This document shows, piece after piece, positions 5,391 through 7,206 of a stretch of DNA of 7,206 nt (position 1 is its first letter; each line of letters begins with the position of its first letter). A model generated the notes under the pieces. That model saw only the letters and a program-made list of their open reading frames with translations. It was not told the DNA's origin and did not search any database. Where the stretch lies: positions 1 to 7,206 of the forward strand of contig PLCK01000147.1 in the NCBI GenBank assembly GCA_003134755.1, read 5' to 3'. Source of the stretch: Actinomycetota bacterium. Its GTDB lineage: Bacteria > Actinomycetota > Actinomycetes > Acidothermales > Acidothermaceae. The translations under genes and the position numbers were made by a program.

Positions 5391-6641
5391 ATGGACGAGA
5401 CGCCCGACCCGGTCGAGCCGCCGGTTCCGGCGGTGCCGCCCGCCGAGCGTGCGTCCTGGACGCAACCGGGCTCACAACCGGGTTGGCAGTGGCAGCAGCC
5501 GCCCGGGCCAGCACCGTGGCAGCAGCCGCCCGGCGTCCAACCATCGTGGGGACCTCCTGCTGTCGACCCTCCCCCGCAATACGGCCCTGGCGGTCCGGTG
5601 CAATACGGCCCTGGCGGTCCGGTGCAATACGGCCCGAACGGATACGGCCCGTACGGGCAACCGAACTACGGCCCTGGCTGGGGCAGCTACCAACAGGAGT
5701 ACAAGCCGGGGATCGTGCCGCTACGCCCGTTGTCAGTGGGTGAGGTTCTCGACGGCAGCTTCGCGACGATCCGCCGGCATCCGCGGGTGGTGTTCGGCGT
5801 CGCGGCCGTGCTCGCCATCGTTGCGGAGTTGATTCGGCTGGCGGTCGGCTGGTCGTTGAACAACGTGCCCGGGACCTTGGGCGCGAGCACGATCTCGACC
5901 CAGAACACGACCGAGAGCGCCGGCGCCGTCGGAGGCAGCATCGTTGCCAGCGTGGTCAATCTGATCGTGACCGCGTTGTGCGGCGCACTGCTCGCAGGGG
6001 TAGTCACCGGCGTGGTGAGCAAAGCGATTCTTGGTCAGCGGGTCGACGGAGCTCAGGTGCTCGGCGCCGTGCGGAAACGCTGGCTCGGCCTGGTCGCGGT
6101 GTCGGTGCTTGCTGAACTGCTTCCCTGGAGCCCGGTTCTCCTTCTGATCGGGGGCATCCTGCTCGGCCAGATCGCACTCGGACTCGGCATCGCAGGGGGC
6201 ATTCTCGGCGGCGCGGCAATGGTGGTTCTGTGCCCGCTGCTGTGGGGCCGGTTGGCACTCGCCGTCCCGGTATTCGTGCTCGAACGCCGAGGTCCGGGCC
6301 GGGCGATAGCGAGGTCGTGGCGGCTCGTTCGTGGCGCGTTCTGGCGGGTGTGGGGCCTGCGGGCACTGGTATCGCTCATCGTGGGCGCCGCGAGCGCAGC
6401 TTTGAGTGCGCCGATCATCGTGCTTCTCTTCGGATCCATCTCGAAGGGCGAGAACGCCTCCACTACCGCGCTCGTCCTGGCGGCGATAACCGGCGCCGTC
6501 GTCTGGATGCTGACGCAGCCCGTCGTCGCGTCGGCACTGACATTGATCTACGTCGACCGCAGAATGCGGGCGGAAGGACTCGACATTCAGCTCACGCAGG
6601 CCGCCCGTGCGGCAGACGCGAGCCCGGCGGGCCAGCTGTAG
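5391..6641 (+). CDS. Membrane protein with glycerophosphoryl-diester-phosphodiesterase-like membrane domain
   Basis: This 416-residue protein has two parts. Residues 1 to about 107 are low-complexity and rich in Pro, Gly, Gln, Tyr and Trp, with two copies of QYGPGGPV at 63-78 and two copies of WQQPPG near 34-47; this part is probably cytoplasmic and disordered. Residues from about 108 on form a hydrophobic domain with some six to seven membrane segments (roughly 132-152, 183-209, 231-256, 261-297, 322-348, 358-388). The entry motif VPLRPLSVGEVLDGSFATIRR and the exit motif YVDRRMRAEGLDIQL are typical of actinobacterial proteins annotated with the glycerophosphoryl diester phosphodiesterase membrane domain. 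That name comes from a region fused to phosphodiesterases in other bacteria; no catalytic phosphodiesterase domain is present here, so enzymatic activity should not be assumed. The function is unknown. It is divergent from mtrA and is followed 2 bp later by a DUF4129 gene, so the two form an operon. No TTA codons were seen. Confidence 0.88.
   Translation: MDETPDPVEPPVPAVPPAERASWTQPGSQPGWQWQQPPGPAPWQQPPGVQPSWGPPAVDPPPQYGPGGPVQYGPGGPVQYGPNGYGPYGQPNYGPGWGSYQQEYKPGIVPLRPLSVGEVLDGSFATIRRHPRVVFGVAAVLAIVAELIRLAVGWSLNNVPGTLGASTISTQNTTESAGAVGGSIVASVVNLIVTALCGALLAGVVTGVVSKAILGQRVDGAQVLGAVRKRWLGLVAVSVLAELLPWSPVLLLIGGILLGQIALGLGIAGGILGGAAMVVLCPLLWGRLALAVPVFVLERRGPGRAIARSWRLVRGAFWRVWGLRALVSLIVGAASAALSAPIIVLLFGSISKGENASTTALVLAAITGAVVWMLTQPVVASALTLIYVDRRMRAEGLDIQLTQAARAADASPAGQL
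5489..5533 (+). repeat. Two 18-bp direct repeats in the Pro/Gln-rich region
   Basis: GTGGCAGCAGCCGCCCGG occurs perfectly at 5489-5506 and again at 5516-5533, 27 bp apart, so the copies are in the same reading frame and encode W-Q-Q-P-P-G. This is a duplication within the coding sequence of the membrane protein's N-terminus. Confidence 0.85.
5577..5635 (+). repeat. 24-bp tandem repeat encoding QYGPGGPV
   Basis: Two identical 24-bp units (5577-5600 and 5601-5624) each encode QYGPGGPV. An 11-bp third copy (5625-5635) then diverges into related QYGPN and GYGPYG codons. Perfect identity between the units, including silent positions, implies a recent duplication. The 24-bp period preserves the frame, so copy number can change without breaking the protein. 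Confidence 0.9.
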
Positions 6642-6643
6642 CC

Positions 6644-7206
6644 GTGCAACTGCTGACCTGGATCGTCGCGGGTGGCGGTACCTCCGACCCCGTGACACGC
6701 GACGGCGCGCAGGCCGCTGCACGCAACGAGGTCGCGAAACGGGCCTACCACCGGCATGATCCGTCGCTTGCGGCGCGCGCGTTCAGTTGGTTGTGGGACA
6801 GGCTCGGCCGCCTACTGGCGGCAGGAACGCGACACTCGCCGGGCCATGCCGTCGGCGCGCTCCTGGTCATGGCCATCGTGGCGGCGGTCATCGTCTTGAT
6901 CCTCGCCCGGGTCGGAGCACTTCGCCGGACGCCGCGAGCCGACGACGCCATCTTCAGCACGGAAGAAACCACCGCCGACGACCACCGCAAGCTCGCGAGA
7001 CGGTTTGCGGCCGACGGGCAGTGGGCCGAGGCGATCCGCGAACATCTGCGCGCGATCGCCCGCGAACTCGAAGAACGCGGCGTCATCGACCCCAGACCGG
7101 GACGCACGGCCGCAGAACTGTGCCGCGAGGCGAGCCGCGAGTTGCCAGGGCTGGCCCGCGACCTGAGCAGGGCGACGTCCATCTTCGAGTCGGTCTGGTA
7201 CGGCGG
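6644..7206 (+). CDS. DUF4129 domain membrane protein (3' end outside window)
   Basis: The reading frame starts at GTG 6644, two bases after the stop of the preceding gene, and runs off the right edge after 187 complete codons. It has no strong ribosome-binding site, and the close spacing suggests translation coupled to the upstream membrane protein. A single hydrophobic segment lies at about 68-92 (AVGALLVMAIVAAVIVLILA). A charged helical region follows, with the DUF4129 signature: LARRFAADGQWAEAIREHLRA near 117-137, RPGRTAAELCREA near 151-163, and FESVWYG at the current end. The domain appears nearly complete; only the tail after the WYGG motif should be missing. The function of DUF4129 proteins is unknown. 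From memory, in many Actinobacteria they sit in a cluster with DUF4350, a MoxR-type AAA ATPase and DUF58 proteins, so the genes beyond the edge may be of that kind. The frame was translated by hand and has no stop to the edge. Confidence 0.85.
   Translation, partial: MQLLTWIVAGGGTSDPVTRDGAQAAARNEVAKRAYHRHDPSLAARAFSWLWDRLGRLLAAGTRHSPGHAVGALLVMAIVAAVIVLILARVGALRRTPRADDAIFSTEETTADDHRKLARRFAADGQWAEAIREHLRAIARELEERGVIDPRPGRTAAELCREASRELPGLARDLSRATSIFESVWYG

Noticed and set aside
5577..5635. CRISPR-like array from the 24-bp repeats
   Set aside because: The repeats are directly adjacent with no spacers and lie in frame inside a coding region, encoding a Gly/Pro/Tyr repeat.

Overview
The window is high-GC DNA with strong third-position G/C bias, GTG starts and an mtrA-mtrB-lpqB gene order, all of which point to an actinobacterium. 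MtrA begins MKGRVLVVDDD, which from memory looks more like the Streptomyces/Frankia-type protein than the mycobacterial one (MDTMRQRILVVDDD). A non-mycobacterial lineage is therefore likely, but I cannot name the genus.

Layout. The left two thirds (positions 5244 down to 59) are one minus-strand block read right to left: a possible 13-codon leader ORF, mtrA (response regulator), mtrB (membrane sensor kinase), lpqB (lipoprotein partner of MtrB), then after an 89-bp gap a ComF-family phosphoribosyltransferase. mtrA and mtrB are 21 bp apart, and mtrB and lpqB overlap by 8 bp, so these three are almost certainly co-transcribed and partly translationally coupled. The right third is a divergent plus-strand unit: a polytopic protein with a glycerophosphoryl-diester-phosphodiesterase-like membrane domain and a repeat-built Pro/Gly/Gln/Tyr-rich N-terminus (5391-6641), followed 2 bp later by a DUF4129 membrane protein (6644 onward) cut by the window edge. 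A 184-bp divergent region (5207-5390) separates the two units and should hold the promoters for both.

How the genes work together. In characterised Actinobacteria, MtrB phosphorylates MtrA, LpqB sits outside the membrane and modulates MtrB, and MtrA controls cell-wall, division and replication-related genes. The ComF-like gene is often found downstream without a proven link. The divergent membrane genes belong to a cell-envelope neighbourhood of unknown function. Nothing here is a wholly new system. The best second-look items are the short, well-initiated ORF whose stop overlaps the mtrA start (ATGA), an inverted GTGTCAC pair in the divergent region, the expanding tandem repeat in the membrane protein, and TTA codons confined to mtrB, lpqB and comF.
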